A stretch of DNA of 23,808 bases from an uncultured Myxococcales bacterium (lineage in GTDB: Bacteria; Myxococcota_A; UBA9042; DTJE01), in contig CALJUR010000116.1 in NCBI GenBank assembly GCA_937975765.1, positions 1 to 23,808 on the forward strand, written 5' to 3'. Position numbers and translations under genes: made by a program. Under the pieces are notes generated by a model. That model did not search any database. It worked only from the letters and a program-made list of their open reading frames with translations, and was not told the DNA's origin. Positions 6,910 to 14,676 of the stretch are shown in pieces; the stretch's first letter is position 1; the number at the start of each line of letters is the position of its first letter.

Positions 6910-8070
6910 GGAACGGTTCCCCGCGACAGCCATCTCCGTCGCATCCTGGACCTGCTGGAACGCAGCCCGATCGTGGTGTTGCTGGGCGCGCGGCAGGTCG
7001 GCAAGACCACCCTGGCGCGCCAGGTGGCGGAGCGGGGGGCAGTCCCGGCGACCTTCTTCGACCTGGAGGACCCGGTCGATGCCGCCCGCCTGGAGGAGCC
7101 GTCCCTGGCTCTCCGGGACCTGCGGGGCCTGGTGGTCCTGGACGAGGTCCAGCGGCGCCACGACCTGTTCCCGCTGCTGCGGGTCCTGGCCGATCGCCCG
7201 GGCACGCCCGCGCGATTCCTGCTGCTGGGGAGCGCCTCGCCGCTGCTGGTCCGCAACGTCTCGGAGAGCCTGGCCGGGCGGGCGGCCTTCCACGAGCTTC
7301 CCGGCTTCGACCTCGACGAGGTGGGCCCGGCGCAACTGCAGCGACTGTGGCTGCGTGGCGGGTTTCCACGATCGTTCCTGGCGGGTTCCGACCGTGCCGC
7401 CGCCGACTGGCGGGCCGACTTCGTGAGGACCTACCTGGAAAGGGACGTGCCCCAGTTGGGCCTGTCGATCCCGGCCGCGACGCTGCGCCGGTTCTGGACC
7501 ATGCTGGCCCACGTGCACGGCCAGGTCTGGAACGCTTCGGCGCTGGGACGGTCGCTGGGCGTCTCGGACACGACCGTGGGACGGTACCTGGACGTCCTGA
7601 GCGGGACGTACCTGGCCCGACGGCTGGCGCCCTGGCACGAGAACCTGAACAAGCGCCAGGTGAAGTCGCCGAAGGTGTACCTTGCGGACCCGGGCCTGCT
7701 GCACTCGCTGCTGGGGCTGGAGACCATGGAAGACCTCCTGTCCCACCCGCGGCTGGGCGCGTCGTGGGAGGGGTTCGCGATCGGCCTGGCGGCGGCGCGC
7801 CTGGGGGCCCGGCCCCAGGAGTGCCACTTCTGGGCGACGCACGCCGGGGCCGAACTGGAGCTGCTGGTGGTGCGCGGCAGGCGGCGCCTGGGATTCGAGG
7901 TGAAGCGGACGGACGCCCCGCGGGTGACGCCCTCGATGAGGGTGGCGCTGGCGGACCTGGGGCTGGAGCGGCTGGACGTGCTGCACGCCGGGGATCGGAC
8001 CTTCCCGCTGGCGGACCGCATCCGGGCGGTTTCCCTGGCCCGGTTGCGGGAGGACGTGGAACCGTTGTAG
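6889..8070 (+). CDS. AAA ATPase with DUF4143 C-terminal domain
   Basis: The 393-residue protein has an AAA_14-type ATPase domain: Walker A GARQVGKT (33-40), Walker B LVVLDEVQ (81-88) and sensor GSAS (114-117). A winged-helix-like segment follows (about 215-245), then a DUF4143 region resembling a PD-(D/E)XK nuclease fold. There W293-E294, the AELEL stretch (E322, E324) and FEVKR (336-340, E337/K339) occupy the usual acidic/Lys positions. The central Asp of the common EVDF motif is replaced by Glu. This widespread family is often multi-copy and its biological role is not established. The ATG at 6889 is chosen over a TTG 36 bases upstream because that TTG is part of a -35 hexamer. The gene seems independently transcribed. 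Confidence 0.88.
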   Translation: MDRNFQGGTVPRDSHLRRILDLLERSPIVVLLGARQVGKTTLARQVAERGAVPATFFDLEDPVDAARLEEPSLALRDLRGLVVLDEVQRRHDLFPLLRVLADRPGTPARFLLLGSASPLLVRNVSESLAGRAAFHELPGFDLDEVGPAQLQRLWLRGGFPRSFLAGSDRAAADWRADFVRTYLERDVPQLGLSIPAATLRRFWTMLAHVHGQVWNASALGRSLGVSDTTVGRYLDVLSGTYLARRLAPWHENLNKRQVKSPKVYLADPGLLHSLLGLETMEDLLSHPRLGASWEGFAIGLAAARLGARPQECHFWATHAGAELELLVVRGRRRLGFEVKRTDAPRVTPSMRVALADLGLERLDVLHAGDRTFPLADRIRAVSLARLREDVEPL

Positions 8071-8118
8071 CTGCCCGGACCCCGGAACTGCCGGACGACC
8101 GGGCCAGCGGAGGTGCAC

Positions 8119-10197
8119 ATGCGGTGCGTGAGGGCGGGGAGTGGGCTGGGCGCGGCGTTCGCGGCGGGAATGCTGGCCCTCGGGATGGCGGCGGGCTGCG
8201 GGGATACCGGCGGCGGGCCGTCGATCGTGACGGACGCCCCGGGCGACCTGCAGGCGGACGCGATCGACGCGGCCGGCGAGGGGATCGCCGCGGACACGGG
8301 GGAGATTCCGGAAGGCGACCTGCCGGGCGGCGACGTCGCGACGGACGGGGAGGGAGACGTTCCCGGGGACGCGGCGGGGGACGCGACGGAGGACGCCCGC
8401 CCGGTGCCGGATGCGGTGGACCCGGCGCTGGCGGTCCTCCTGCAGCAGATCCTGGACGAGTACGTCGTCTTCAGCGGCGACCCGGGCATCGCCTTCGCGG
8501 TGCGGGACGGCGACCAGAGGGCCTGGTCGGGCACCGCGGGCCTGGCCGACGTTGTCGCGGGCGCGCCCGTCACGGACGACAGCCGCTTCCGAGTCGGCAG
8601 CAACACCAAGCCGATCGTGGCCACCTGGATCCTGCAACTGGCGGAGGAGGGCAAGGTCGAACTGGATGCGCCGCTGACGGACTACCTGCCGGAGTACCCG
8701 CAGTGGTCCGCCATCACCGTTCGCCACCTGCTGGGCATGCAGTCCGGCATCCCCGAGTACATCGTCAAGCCCGACCTGCTGGCGCAGTTGCTGGGCGGCA
8801 CGAACCCGGTTTTCGCGCCCGTCGACCTGCTGGTCTTCGTCCAGGACGACCCGCTGGACTTCGCGCCGGGCACGGGCGGGGCCTACTCGAATTCCAACTG
8901 GATCCTGCTGGGCCTGATCGGCGAGAAGGCGTCCGGCCGGTCGGCACGCGACGAGATCCGGGACCGGCTGCTGGCGCCCCTGGGCCTGGAACACACCTAC
9001 CTCGAGCAGGCCGGCGACGACGCGACGAACCTCGTGCACGGCTACATGGACCTGTCCGTGCTGGTGCCGCTGCTGCAGTTGCCCTCGGCGATCTTCCTGC
9101 TGGTCCCCGGGGAACTGTACCTGCCGGGCACCCAGACCATCGACGCGAACTCGCTGATGCAGCCGTCCGCGACCTGGACGGCGGGTGCCATCGTGTCCAC
9201 GCCCTCGGACCTGGCGACCTTCCAGCGGGCGCTGCAGCGCGGCGAGTTGCTGGGGCGCGACATGCTGGCGCAAATGCGGGAGTGGCACCCCATCCAGTTG
9301 CTGGGGGGCAGCGTCGATTACGGCCTGGGCCTGATGCGCCTGCCGACGGTCCTGGGCGACCTGTACGGGCACGGCGGCCTGAACTTCGGCTTCCACGTCG
9401 AGACGTACTACTCGCCCGACCTGGACGCCTCCTTCTGCCACATGCACAACTTCCTGCCGGCCCAGACCGCGGCGGTGACCACCGAGGTCCTGGCGGCCTT
9501 CCTGGCCGACGGCGCGGACCCGCTGCCCGCGTGCGACGTGCCCGAGGGCTTCTTCGGCGAGACGCCGGTGGACGCGCCGGTGATGAAGGTCCTGTTCAAG
9601 GGCCCGGTGGGCGAAAAGGACAAGCCCCTGGAGCAGCAGCCCGGCATGTCCAGCACCTGGGCGACGCTGGGGACGTCCTGGGTGCGGCTGTTCGGGTTCG
9701 ACCGGGTGGGGATCTACTCGGGGGCGACGCTGTCCACCGCCGGCCTGCAGGAGTACGTGACGATGACCTCCTGGGGCCGCGGGGACAGCGGCGACAACAG
9801 CCTGCGACAGATGTTCTGGAGCGTGCGTACCGGCCTGCTGAAGCGCGGAGGCACGGACGGGGTGATCGAACTGGCCGCTTCGGACGCCTACTCGGCGGGC
9901 GCGCTGCTGATGGACTACGACCTGGACGCGAACATGAAGGTCACGAAGGGGTGCATCGTGGCCGTGACCGACCTGTCGAAGGACGCACGGATCTTCGCCT
10001 GCGAAGGAGCCGCGACGGAGGTGAAGCCCGGGGCGACGCTGCGCCTGGCCGGCCGCCTGCCGCTGGTCACGGACACTGCCGTCATCGATGCCGTCGCCGC
10101 GAACCTCCAGATGACCCGCTGCTCCTGCTACGACGCCTCCCAGCAGCCCGTGGCCTGCCCCGAGGAATCCTTGCCCCGGCCTGGAAAAACCCATTGA
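8119..10197 (+). CDS. lipoprotein serine hydrolase (class C beta-lactamase fold) with extra C-terminal region
   Basis: The 692-residue protein has a lipoprotein signal with Cys27 after MAAG, then a roughly 70-residue Asp/Gly/Ala-rich linker. A serine beta-lactamase/DD-peptidase-fold domain (about 102-465) carries catalytic SNTK (S161, K164), the Tyr motif YSN (256-258) and HGG (418-420). Such proteins can be DD-carboxypeptidases, esterases or D-amino-acid peptidases; substrate is not predictable here. About 225 residues after the hydrolase domain form a region I do not recognise, ending with a Cys cluster (CSCYD then C further on) that suggests disulfides. The ATG at 8119 has GGAGG 5 bases upstream. 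Its TGA lies within the -35 of the rpmH promoter. Confidence 0.85.
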   Translation: MRCVRAGSGLGAAFAAGMLALGMAAGCGDTGGGPSIVTDAPGDLQADAIDAAGEGIAADTGEIPEGDLPGGDVATDGEGDVPGDAAGDATEDARPVPDAVDPALAVLLQQILDEYVVFSGDPGIAFAVRDGDQRAWSGTAGLADVVAGAPVTDDSRFRVGSNTKPIVATWILQLAEEGKVELDAPLTDYLPEYPQWSAITVRHLLGMQSGIPEYIVKPDLLAQLLGGTNPVFAPVDLLVFVQDDPLDFAPGTGGAYSNSNWILLGLIGEKASGRSARDEIRDRLLAPLGLEHTYLEQAGDDATNLVHGYMDLSVLVPLLQLPSAIFLLVPGELYLPGTQTIDANSLMQPSATWTAGAIVSTPSDLATFQRALQRGELLGRDMLAQMREWHPIQLLGGSVDYGLGLMRLPTVLGDLYGHGGLNFGFHVETYYSPDLDASFCHMHNFLPAQTAAVTTEVLAAFLADGADPLPACDVPEGFFGETPVDAPVMKVLFKGPVGEKDKPLEQQPGMSSTWATLGTSWVRLFGFDRVGIYSGATLSTAGLQEYVTMTSWGRGDSGDNSLRQMFWSVRTGLLKRGGTDGVIELAASDAYSAGALLMDYDLDANMKVTKGCIVAVTDLSKDARIFACEGAATEVKPGATLRLAGRLPLVTDTAVIDAVAANLQMTRCSCYDASQQPVACPEESLPRPGKTH

Positions 10198-10221
10198 CAT
10201 CCGCGCCTCCCGGCCTACAAT
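10194..10221 (+). promoter_or_regulatory. strong sigma70-type promoter of the rpmH cluster
   Basis: TTGACA (10194-10199, 6 of 6) is followed after 16 bases by TACAAT (10216-10221, 5 of 6). This is the best match to consensus in the window, as expected for a ribosomal-protein operon. The -35 contains the stop codon of the upstream hydrolase gene. Transcription would start near 10228. Confidence 0.75.
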
Positions 10222-10233
10222 AATCCCCCGCTG

Positions 10234-10289
10234 CGGGCCTGGCCCGGGCGAGGGAAGGGGATCTTTCCGCCGGGCTGGAAATGCCCGGC
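10234..10289 (+). promoter_or_regulatory. structured rpmH leader
   Basis: The roughly 80-base leader holds a palindrome CGGGCC-T-GGCCCG (10234-10246) and a hairpin GCCGGGC (10269-10275) / GCCCGGC (10283-10289) with a 7-base loop. The structures may modulate translation or stability of the L34 message. No known riboswitch or r-protein leader motif is recognised. Confidence 0.4.
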
Positions 10290-10307
10290 CTTGCACGGGA
10301 AACGAAG

Positions 10308-10457
10308 ATGAAGAGGACGTACCAGCCCAGCAGGATCAAGCGGCTGCGCACGCACGGGTTCCGGGCGCGCATGGCCACCCGGAACGGCCGCAAGGTGCTG
10401 GCCCGGCGCCGCTCCAAGGGCCGCAAGGTCCTGGTGCCCACGATCCCCGGGAAGTGA
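10308..10457 (+). CDS. rpmH: 50S ribosomal protein L34
   Basis: The 49-residue, very basic protein starts MKRTYQPSRIKRLRTHGFR and continues RMATRNGRKVLARRRSKGRK, the diagnostic L34 sequence. L34 is a small protein of the large ribosomal subunit. It is slightly longer than the usual 44-46 residues because of a VLVPTIPGK tail. A weak GGGA lies 7 bases before the ATG. It is the first gene of the rpmH-rnpA-yidD-yidC-jag cluster, just after a near-consensus promoter. dnaA, often divergent from rpmH, is not upstream here. Confidence 0.97.
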   Translation: MKRTYQPSRIKRLRTHGFRARMATRNGRKVLARRRSKGRKVLVPTIPGK

Positions 10458-10488
10458 CGCCGAGGCCGATCGGCCGGGGGAAGAGCGG

Positions 10489-10920
10489 GTGCCGGCGTTC
10501 GGAAGGACGAGCCGGATCCTGGCGAGCCGGGACTTCGACCGCGTGATGCGGCGGGGTCGGCGGGCTCACAGTCGCAACCTCATCCTTTTCCTGGCGAAAG
10601 GCGAAGGCGAGGGCCCGAGGCTGGGCCTGGCCGTCGGGCGCAAGGTCGGTCCCGCCGTGTGCCGCAACCGGTGGAAACGCTTGTTGCGGGCGGCGTTCCG
10701 CCTTTCGTTGAAGGATCGGCTGCCCCCCGTGGACCTGGTGGTCGTCGTCAAGTCGGCCCCGGTCCCCGAAGGAGCGTCCCGCGGAGGTGGCCCGGTGCAG
10801 CCACCCGGGGACCGCGTCCGGCGGGTCGCCCCGGGCCTGGCCGCCGTCGAACAGGAGTTGCGGGATGCCCTCCTCCGGCTGGAAGCGTTTCCTCGCGAGG
10901 GCGATGCGGGTTCCCGCTGA
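10489..10920 (+). CDS. rnpA: ribonuclease P protein component
   Basis: RnpA assists the catalytic RNA in maturing tRNA 5' ends. The 143-residue protein shows RILASRDFDRV near the N-terminus (10-19). The core signature runs RLGLAVGRKVGPAVCRNRWK (44-63) with the RNR motif at 59-61 on the RNA-binding helix, followed by RLLRAAFR. The C-terminal part has a Gly/Pro-rich insertion (about 92-115) before the last helix, making it longer than the usual 110-125 residues. The start is GTG with a purine-rich GGGGGAAGAG upstream, 31 bases after rpmH. Its end overlaps the yidD start by 56 bases, a common arrangement of these two genes. Confidence 0.94.
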   Translation: MPAFGRTSRILASRDFDRVMRRGRRAHSRNLILFLAKGEGEGPRLGLAVGRKVGPAVCRNRWKRLLRAAFRLSLKDRLPPVDLVVVVKSAPVPEGASRGGGPVQPPGDRVRRVAPGLAAVEQELRDALLRLEAFPREGDAGSR

Positions 10921-11137
10921 GGCCCTGGCGCTGCTGGTCGGCCTGTACCGCATCCTCGTCTCGCCCCTGCTTCCGCCTGCCTGCCGATTCCAGCCGACCT
11001 GTTCCGAATACATGCAGACCGCGCTGCGGACCCACGGCCTCCTGCGGGGGCTGTACCTGGGGACCCGCAGGCTGCTGAGGTGCCATCCGGGGCACCCGGG
11101 CGGATACGACCCGGTGCCGGGAACCCACGAGGGGTGA
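10865..11137 (+). CDS. yidD: membrane protein insertion efficiency factor YidD
   Basis: YidD is a small membrane-associated protein thought to assist YidC-dependent membrane insertion. The 90-residue protein has the family motif CRFQPTCSEY (40-49), preceded by LYRILVSPLLPPA, and the terminal CHPGHPGGYDPVP (73-85). The ATG at 10865 has CAGGAG 7 bases upstream. A second ATG at 10904 would give 77 residues and lies closer to the conserved core, so the N-terminus is uncertain. It is embedded between rnpA (56-base overlap) and yidC (8-base gap), the standard gene order. Confidence 0.93.
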   Translation: MPSSGWKRFLARAMRVPAEALALLVGLYRILVSPLLPPACRFQPTCSEYMQTALRTHGLLRGLYLGTRRLLRCHPGHPGGYDPVPGTHEG

Positions 11138-11145
11138 GATCGACG

Positions 11146-13002
11146 ATGAGGACGCTTGTCCGCCTGCCCGTGTTCGCGATGCTCATGGCGCTCCTGGCGA
11201 CGGCGCCCCTGCCGGCCCGGGCCGACCAGCCCCTTGCGCCGCTGCCCGGCGAGGAGGTCATCGAACTGATCGGCTACGGCCGCTCGGTCGCCGGGATCTC
11301 GACGGTCCAGGGCGCCCTGCGGTCGTTCCTGCTGACGGACCCGCAGTTCGCGCAGGCCGGGCGCGGCGAGGTGAAGGGCCCGGTCCAGCCCCCCGCCGAG
11401 AAGCGCGCGGCGGGCCCGCTGGACATGGTCAGCACCTGGGACCCCCAGTTCTACCCGCTGTCGCTGAACTTCGAGGAACTGCGGGGCCCCGAGGTGGTCC
11501 GCGTCCTGAAGCGCGACCCGTCGCACGCCACGGTCCAGGGCGACCTGTGGGGGACCTTCGCCAGGGACCCCGTCTTCAAGGTCGTGGCCCGCACCCCCAC
11601 CTCGGTCACGATGGTGTGGCCCGATCCCGACACCGACACGTCGACCGTGTTCATCGAAAGGAAGTACCACCTGGCCGACGACTACCGCATCGAGGCCTCG
11701 GTCCGGATCGTCAACGTGGGCGAGGGCACCGTCACGGGCCGGATGCGCCTGATGATCCCGGCGTGGGAACCCGCCGTCGGCGGGGGCGGCGGCTGCGGCC
11801 AGTCGATGTTCACGGCCCCGCCGGACCTGAAGGAGGCCGTCTGCTACGCCGGCGGCGAACTGGAGAAGAAGACCCGCGAGAAGTTGATCGAGACGGCGAA
11901 CTTCGAGGGGACCGGCGCGGTCGGCTTCGCGGGCATCAACTCCCGGTACTTCCTGATGGCCGTGATGCCGGCGGCGGACCTGCCGTCCCAGTGCCTGGCG
12001 GCGGGCGACCGGTCGGGCGTGCTGAACACCCTGCTGCAATGGGGCGACACCGAGGGCAAGCCCTTCACCATCAAGGCCGGCGCCGGGTCCTGCCTGCCCG
12101 ACTGGCTGCTGCCGACGGGGGATTTCGCAGGGCGCATCCCGTGCGGCCAGGCCGAGGCGCTGCTGGGCCTGTCGGGGGGCGAGGACATCGTCGCGATCGA
12201 CAAGGTCTCCACCGAGGGCAAGGGTGCCGAGGCCGTGGCCGCGAAGAAGGCGCTGCTGGCGCGGCGCGCGCGCACCTTCGCGTTCACGGCGTTCGCCGGC
12301 CCCAAGGACTTCGACGCGCTGAAGGCCGCGGGACCCGGACTGGACGACACCATCGACTTCTGGGTGCTGGGCATCCTGGCCAAGCCCATGCTGTGGCTGA
12401 TGCGCCTGTCGTACTCGGTGATCCCGTCGTGGGTCGTGGCCATCCTGCTGCTGACCTTGATCGTCAAGCTGCTGACGCTGTACTGGACGCAGAAGAGCAT
12501 GGTCCAGATGCGGCGGATGGCTGAACTGAAGCCGAAGATCGAGGCCCTGAAGGAGAAGTACAAGGACGACCGGACCGGCCTGAACCAGGCCACGATGGAC
12601 CTGTACAAGCGCGAGAAGGTCAACCCGATGGGCGGCTGCCTGCCGATGCTGCTGCAAATGCCGATCTGGATCGCCCTGTACCGCACGATCTACGGCGCCG
12701 TGGACCTGTACCAGGCGCCCCTGGGCCTGTGGATCCACGACCTGTCGGCCCACGACCCCTACTTCGTTCTTCCCGTGCTGCTGGGCGTCCTGACGTTCCT
12801 GCAGCAGAAGATGACCCCGACGGCGGGCGACCCCGCGCAGGCGAAGATGATGCTGTGGATGATGCCGATCATGTTCACGGTGTTCATGCTCTTCCTGCCG
12901 TCCGGGCTGGTGTTCTACATCCTGGTCAATACCCTGCTGTCCCTGGGCCACCAGTTCTGGATGAACCGGCAACTGAAGCCGGCCGTGGCCAAGGCAGGGT
13001 AG
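11146..13002 (+). CDS. yidC: membrane protein insertase YidC (Oxa1 family)
   Basis: YidC inserts and folds inner-membrane proteins, alone or with SecYEG. The 618-residue protein has an N-terminal hydrophobic segment, a large periplasmic beta domain (about 27-405) and the conserved C-terminal Oxa1 core. That core includes QMRRMAELKPKIEALKEKY, VNPMGGCLPMLLQMPIWIAL, LWIHDLSAHDPYFVLP and FLPSGLVFYILVN. The groove position that is Arg in E. coli is Lys here (about K441, in LTLIVKLLTLYW). The first segment ends in ARA-D, which looks like a cleavable signal peptide rather than a signal anchor, and the periplasmic domain carries five cysteines. The ATG at 11146 is chosen because it begins the hydrophobic segment; the ribosome site is weak. 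Confidence 0.95.
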   Translation: MRTLVRLPVFAMLMALLATAPLPARADQPLAPLPGEEVIELIGYGRSVAGISTVQGALRSFLLTDPQFAQAGRGEVKGPVQPPAEKRAAGPLDMVSTWDPQFYPLSLNFEELRGPEVVRVLKRDPSHATVQGDLWGTFARDPVFKVVARTPTSVTMVWPDPDTDTSTVFIERKYHLADDYRIEASVRIVNVGEGTVTGRMRLMIPAWEPAVGGGGGCGQSMFTAPPDLKEAVCYAGGELEKKTREKLIETANFEGTGAVGFAGINSRYFLMAVMPAADLPSQCLAAGDRSGVLNTLLQWGDTEGKPFTIKAGAGSCLPDWLLPTGDFAGRIPCGQAEALLGLSGGEDIVAIDKVSTEGKGAEAVAAKKALLARRARTFAFTAFAGPKDFDALKAAGPGLDDTIDFWVLGILAKPMLWLMRLSYSVIPSWVVAILLLTLIVKLLTLYWTQKSMVQMRRMAELKPKIEALKEKYKDDRTGLNQATMDLYKREKVNPMGGCLPMLLQMPIWIALYRTIYGAVDLYQAPLGLWIHDLSAHDPYFVLPVLLGVLTFLQQKMTPTAGDPAQAKMMLWMMPIMFTVFMLFLPSGLVFYILVNTLLSLGHQFWMNRQLKPAVAKAG

Positions 13003-13021
13003 GACCAGCCGGAGGGATGCG

Positions 13022-13822
13022 ATGAAGGAAGCGGAATTCGAGGGCCGGTCGGAGGAGGAGGCCCTGCTGAAGGCCTCGCAGGAACTGGGCGTCAACATCG
13101 CGGACATGACCTGGGAGGTCGTATCGCACGAGTCAGGGATCTTCGGGCTGTTCGGCAAGCAGGTGCGGATCCGGGTGCGCGTGCCCGAGAACGCGGCCCA
13201 GCTGGTCTACCGGAAGGAGTACGTGCCCGGGCCCGGCGATACCGGCCTGCGGCGGTCGATGGGCGGCGAGGGGGCGCAGGAGGCCCCGGCGGCCCGGCCC
13301 GAGAGGGCGGAACGCGAGGCGGGCGAGGCAGGCGAGGAGGCCCCGGCGGGGACCCCGGAGATCAAGGGACCGCGCGCGAAGGAGGTCCTGGAAGGCCTGC
13401 TGCAGCGGCTGGAGATCGAGGCCGAGGTGTCGGTTCGCGAGACGGATCAGGAGATCCTGCTGAACATCCGTGCGACCGGCGGCGACGACGTCGCGGGGAA
13501 GGACGGCGAACTGCTGTCGGCCATGCAGTTCCTGGTGAACAAGATCGTCAACCGGTTCCCTGAGGGCCGCAAACTGGTGCTGCTGGACACCGAGGGCTTC
13601 CGCAACAAGCGCGAGGAGGTCCTTGGAGAACTGGCGAGGAAGATGGGCGAGAAGGCGATCGCCACGCGCAAGGTGGTGCGGCTGAGCCCGATGAACGCGC
13701 AGGACCGGCGCCTGGTCCACATGGCCCTGAAGGAGGTCCCCGGCCTGCAGACCCGCAGCGAGGGCGAGGGCTCGTTCCGCTGCCTGCTGATCGTCCCCGA
13801 CGGCTTCGCGGCGCGGCGCTAG
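13022..13822 (+). CDS. jag: Jag/KhpB RNA-binding protein
   Basis: The 266-residue protein has the three domains of Jag (KhpB). Jag_N (1-52) carries SGIFGLFGK. A Glu/Ala/Pro-rich linker spans about 80-112. The KH domain (about 115-190) has GKDG (159-162) as the GxxG loop. The R3H domain (about 195-262) has SPMNAQDRRLVH, including R229-R230 and H233. KhpB homologues bind RNA, often with KhpA, and affect cell elongation and division in firmicutes; the role here is inferred only. GGAGG lies 6 bases before the ATG, 19 bases after yidC. Its TAG overlaps the stop codon of the opposite-strand gene. Confidence 0.92.
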   Translation: MKEAEFEGRSEEEALLKASQELGVNIADMTWEVVSHESGIFGLFGKQVRIRVRVPENAAQLVYRKEYVPGPGDTGLRRSMGGEGAQEAPAARPERAEREAGEAGEEAPAGTPEIKGPRAKEVLEGLLQRLEIEAEVSVRETDQEILLNIRATGGDDVAGKDGELLSAMQFLVNKIVNRFPEGRKLVLLDTEGFRNKREEVLGELARKMGEKAIATRKVVRLSPMNAQDRRLVHMALKEVPGLQTRSEGEGSFRCLLIVPDGFAARR

Positions 13823-14676
13823 GGTCCCGGCGCCGCCTGTGCCGCCCCGGTCGCGCATCCCCGTCCCACCAGCCTCGACACCGGCACGACGTCCACGCTT
13901 CGCCCCGGGTCGGTCGCGAAACGTCGCAGGGCCTCGATCGTCGCCGCCCGCGGGTGCCCGATGGCGATCGCGCAGCCCTTCGCCCGGGCCGCGGCCTGGA
14001 GGGCCTGGAGCATCCCGGCGATGTCCGCCGGGTCGTCGCTGTGGTCCAGGAAGACGGCGCGGCGGATGGCGGGGACGCCCTCGGCGACGGCCACCTCCTC
14101 GGCGATGGTGCCCGGGTCGGTCCGGCTGTCCAGGAAGAACAGGCCCCGGGACTTCAGCACCTGCGCGAACGGCCGCATCGCGTCGTACGAGCGGGTGAAG
14201 GCCGAACCCATGTGGTTGTTGGCGCCGATCGCCCCCGGGACCCGCGCCAGGGCCAGCCGGGCCGCGTCGCGGATGGCGGGGGCGTCCATCGAGGTCATCA
14301 GGGTGCCCGGCGGGACCGGCAGGCCGGGCTCGGCCGGTTCCATGGGCACGTGGGCCAGCACGTCGCGGCCCAGTTCGGACAGCGAGCGTGCCACGAAGCC
14401 GGCCTCGGCGGCGGTGGGAAGCACCGCGAACGACAGCGGCAGCGGGATCTCCAGGAACGGGCGCACCTGGTCCAGCGAGTCGCCCATGTCGTCGATCACG
14501 ATGGCCACCCAGGGGCGGTCGGCGGCCGGGTCGGGGAAGGCGTGCCGGTGTGCGGGGGGACGGCTGGTCGCGACGGCGGGCGCGGCGGGCCGGGGCCGGG
14601 GGACCGTCGCGCAGCCCGGCAGGGCGATGAAAAGCAACAGCAGCAGCGGCGGCAGGTGCCTCACGCGGGACCTCAT
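13819..14676 (-). CDS. divergent polysaccharide deacetylase family lipoprotein (YibQ-like)
   Basis: The 285-residue protein has a lipoprotein signal with lipobox LPGC (Cys22), a short Pro/Ala linker and a divergent polysaccharide deacetylase domain (PF04748-like, about 55-270). Family motifs are VAIVIDDMGD, LAHVPMEP, GANNHMGSAFT, FFLDSRT and CAIAIGHP, which supply the Asp and His metal positions of the NodB-like fold. The substrate is unknown; context suggests an envelope carbohydrate. It ends the ftsE-ftsX-envC operon and overlaps the envC-like gene by ATGA. In many related operons a CtpA-type protease lies between these two genes; it is absent here. Confidence 0.9.
   Translation of the reverse strand: MRSRVRHLPPLLLLLFIALPGCATVPRPRPAAPAVATSRPPAHRHAFPDPAADRPWVAIVIDDMGDSLDQVRPFLEIPLPLSFAVLPTAAEAGFVARSLSELGRDVLAHVPMEPAEPGLPVPPGTLMTSMDAPAIRDAARLALARVPGAIGANNHMGSAFTRSYDAMRPFAQVLKSRGLFFLDSRTDPGTIAEEVAVAEGVPAIRRAVFLDHSDDPADIAGMLQALQAAARAKGCAIAIGHPRAATIEALRRFATDPGRSVDVVPVSRLVGRGCATGAAQAAPGP

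Noticed and set aside
5107..10296. A 1729-codon open frame on the minus strand covering proS, the ATPase and the hydrolase
   Set aside because: It is a GC-rich antisense frame: Arg/Gln/His/Gly-rich without motifs, while the plus strand encodes recognisable proteins with conserved motifs over the same span.
10198..10307. A replication origin next to rpmH
   Set aside because: No DnaA-box cluster or AT-rich unwinding region is visible, and dnaA is not adjacent.
10336..13158. A 940-codon open frame antisense to rpmH, rnpA, yidD and yidC
   Set aside because: It lies over highly conserved genes and its translation is low-complexity Arg/Gln/His/Gly sequence.
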